A stretch of 64,000 bases of DNA from SYFT01 sp964471115. GTDB taxonomy: Bacteria > Acidobacteriota > Vicinamibacteria > Vicinamibacterales > SCN-69-37. The translations under genes and the position numbers were made by a program. Positions 63,125-64,000 of this stretch are shown here, piece by piece. Location of the stretch: positions 1 through 64,000 of the forward strand of contig CAYYFE010000019.1 in assembly GCA_964471115.1 (NCBI GenBank). The letters run 5' to 3'. The notes below the pieces were generated by a model that did no database searches, had not been told where the DNA came from, and was given only the letters and a program-made list of their open reading frames with translations. How positions within the stretch are numbered: position 1 is the first letter of the stretch; each line of letters opens with the position of its first letter.

Positions 63125-64000
63125 ATGACCACCCGTCTGAAGACGCGCCGGCGACCGGCGCCCGCCGCAGGTCCCGGCCGGCTGACGCGGCTGCTGGCCT
63201 ATTTCAGGGCGCGTCCCCGCCTCGCCGCCGCGTTGTGCATCCCGCTGCTGCTCACCGGGCTGTTTCTCGCCTACCTGTGGTCGACCTACGCGGCGCGGAT
63301 CGACGCGCGGCTTGCCGGCGAACAGCGCTCGATCCCCCGCATCTTCGGCCGGCCGTTTGAGCTGCGCCAGGGCCAGTCGCTGTCGGCCGCGCAGCTGGAA
63401 CAGCGGCTCAACGACGTCGGCTACGCGCGGCGTGATGCGATCGAGGGGCCGGGCGAGTTCAGCCTCACAGACCTGACGGTCCGCGTCCAGCCCCGCGGCG
63501 ACCAGGCCGCGCCGGTGCGCGTCGAGTTCTCGAAGGCCGCCACGCCGGCCGTCACGCGCATCATCGACGAACGCACGAACAAGCCCGTGCCGGCGCTGAC
63601 CCTCGAGTCCCCGATGCTGACGGCGTTTGCGACCGGCGAGAAGCGCCGGTTCACGCCGCTCGCGTCGATCCCCGAACGCATGCGCCACGCGGTGCTGGCC
63701 ATCGAAGACCGCCGCTTCTACGATCACCCCGGCGTCGACGTCATCCGTTCGGTGGGCGCCATCTTCACCAACGTCTTCGGCGACCGTTCGTACCTGGTCG
63801 GCGGCTCCACCATCACCCAGCAGATCGTCAAGAACACGTTCCTCACGCGGGAGCAGACGATGCGCCGGAAACTGCAGGAGCAGTTCATGGCGCTGGTTCT
63901 GGAGTCGCGGCTCTCGAAGGATCAGATCTTCGAGCTGTACCTCAACGAGATGGTGCTGGGCCAGCGCGGCCCGTTTGCGATTCACGGTGTGGCCGAGGCT
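63125..64000 (+). CDS. PBP1B-type bifunctional peptidoglycan synthase, N-terminal part
   Basis: The gene runs off the right edge; 292 codons are visible. A basic cytoplasmic tail (1-35) is followed by a membrane helix (about 33-52). A UB2H-like domain follows (about 65-145, with IPRIFGRPFELRQGQSLS), as in PBP1B. The GT51 glycosyltransferase domain then begins, with AIEDRRFYDHPGVD (catalytic Glu), VGGSTITQQIVKNTFL and ESRLSKDQIFELYLNE. It polymerises lipid II into glycan strands; the transpeptidase part lies outside the window. The ATG at 63125 is the first after the palindromic promoter region and has AGG just upstream. Confidence 0.92.
   Translation, partial: MTTRLKTRRRPAPAAGPGRLTRLLAYFRARPRLAAALCIPLLLTGLFLAYLWSTYAARIDARLAGEQRSIPRIFGRPFELRQGQSLSAAQLEQRLNDVGYARRDAIEGPGEFSLTDLTVRVQPRGDQAAPVRVEFSKAATPAVTRIIDERTNKPVPALTLESPMLTAFATGEKRRFTPLASIPERMRHAVLAIEDRRFYDHPGVDVIRSVGAIFTNVFGDRSYLVGGSTITQQIVKNTFLTREQTMRRKLQEQFMALVLESRLSKDQIFELYLNEMVLGQRGPFAIHGVAEA

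Overview
The window looks like a chromosomal segment of a high-GC member of the Acidobacteriota, most likely a Vicinamibacteria (subgroup 6) relative. The pointers are a PadR regulator paired with a large FtsX/MacB permease of the acidobacterial ADOP type, several multi-domain secreted proteins, Ser/Thr kinases with TPR or PEGA domains, and short 7-8 bp tandem repeats between genes. This assignment is inference from gene content. I see no rRNA, tRNA, CRISPR array, insertion sequence or prophage.

Layout. 1-3.5 kb: ADOP permease, its PadR regulator with a convincing promoter/operator, and a small ribbon-helix-helix-like protein. 3.5-6.7 kb: a lipoprotein that overlaps tail-to-tail with an unusual lipoprotein combining a metzincin-type zinc protease and a class C serine hydrolase. 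6.7-13.5 kb: uridine kinase, then a leftward group of M16 peptidase, GH15 glucoamylase-like enzyme, amidohydrolase and a membrane protein. 13.6-16.3 kb: M14 carboxypeptidase and an unknown secreted protein whose first residues are coded by an octamer repeat. 16.4-28.1 kb: a tightly packed rightward run of DEAD-box helicase, polytopic membrane protein, small membrane protein, alpha-2-macroglobulin with an intact thioester motif, and penicillin-binding protein 1C. 28.2-38.2 kb: a coiled-coil secreted protein, a transmembrane Ser/Thr kinase with TPRs, and a 2000-residue secreted protein with 18 copies of Asn-Pro-Asp-Ile-Ser. 38.4-47.4 kb: mainly housekeeping genes (yajQ, yraN, class III aminotransferase, cysS, ribF, MBL hydrolase, mazG, comEC). 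47.5-50.5 kb: a three-gene VTC / DUF4956 / CotH-kinase cassette. 50.5-56.3 kb: a frameshifted hydrolase, arfB, carB (split by an in-frame TGA) and carA. 56.3-64 kb: a PEGA pseudokinase divergent from bshC, a four-helix-bundle gene between oppositely oriented heptamer arrays, an argininosuccinate lyase family gene, a ROK regulator, and the start of a PBP1B-type synthase that runs off the window.

How the genes work together. Envelope functions dominate: peptidoglycan synthesis (PBP1C, PBP1B), periplasmic protease trapping (alpha-2-macroglobulin), secreted peptidases (M14, M16, metzincin), transport (ADOP) and signalling (one active kinase, one pseudokinase). The two least explained units are the VTC-DUF4956-CotH cassette and the NPDIS protein. 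The carB stop and the hydrolase frameshift lie 1.5 kb apart, so read errors should be excluded before biological meaning is given to either.
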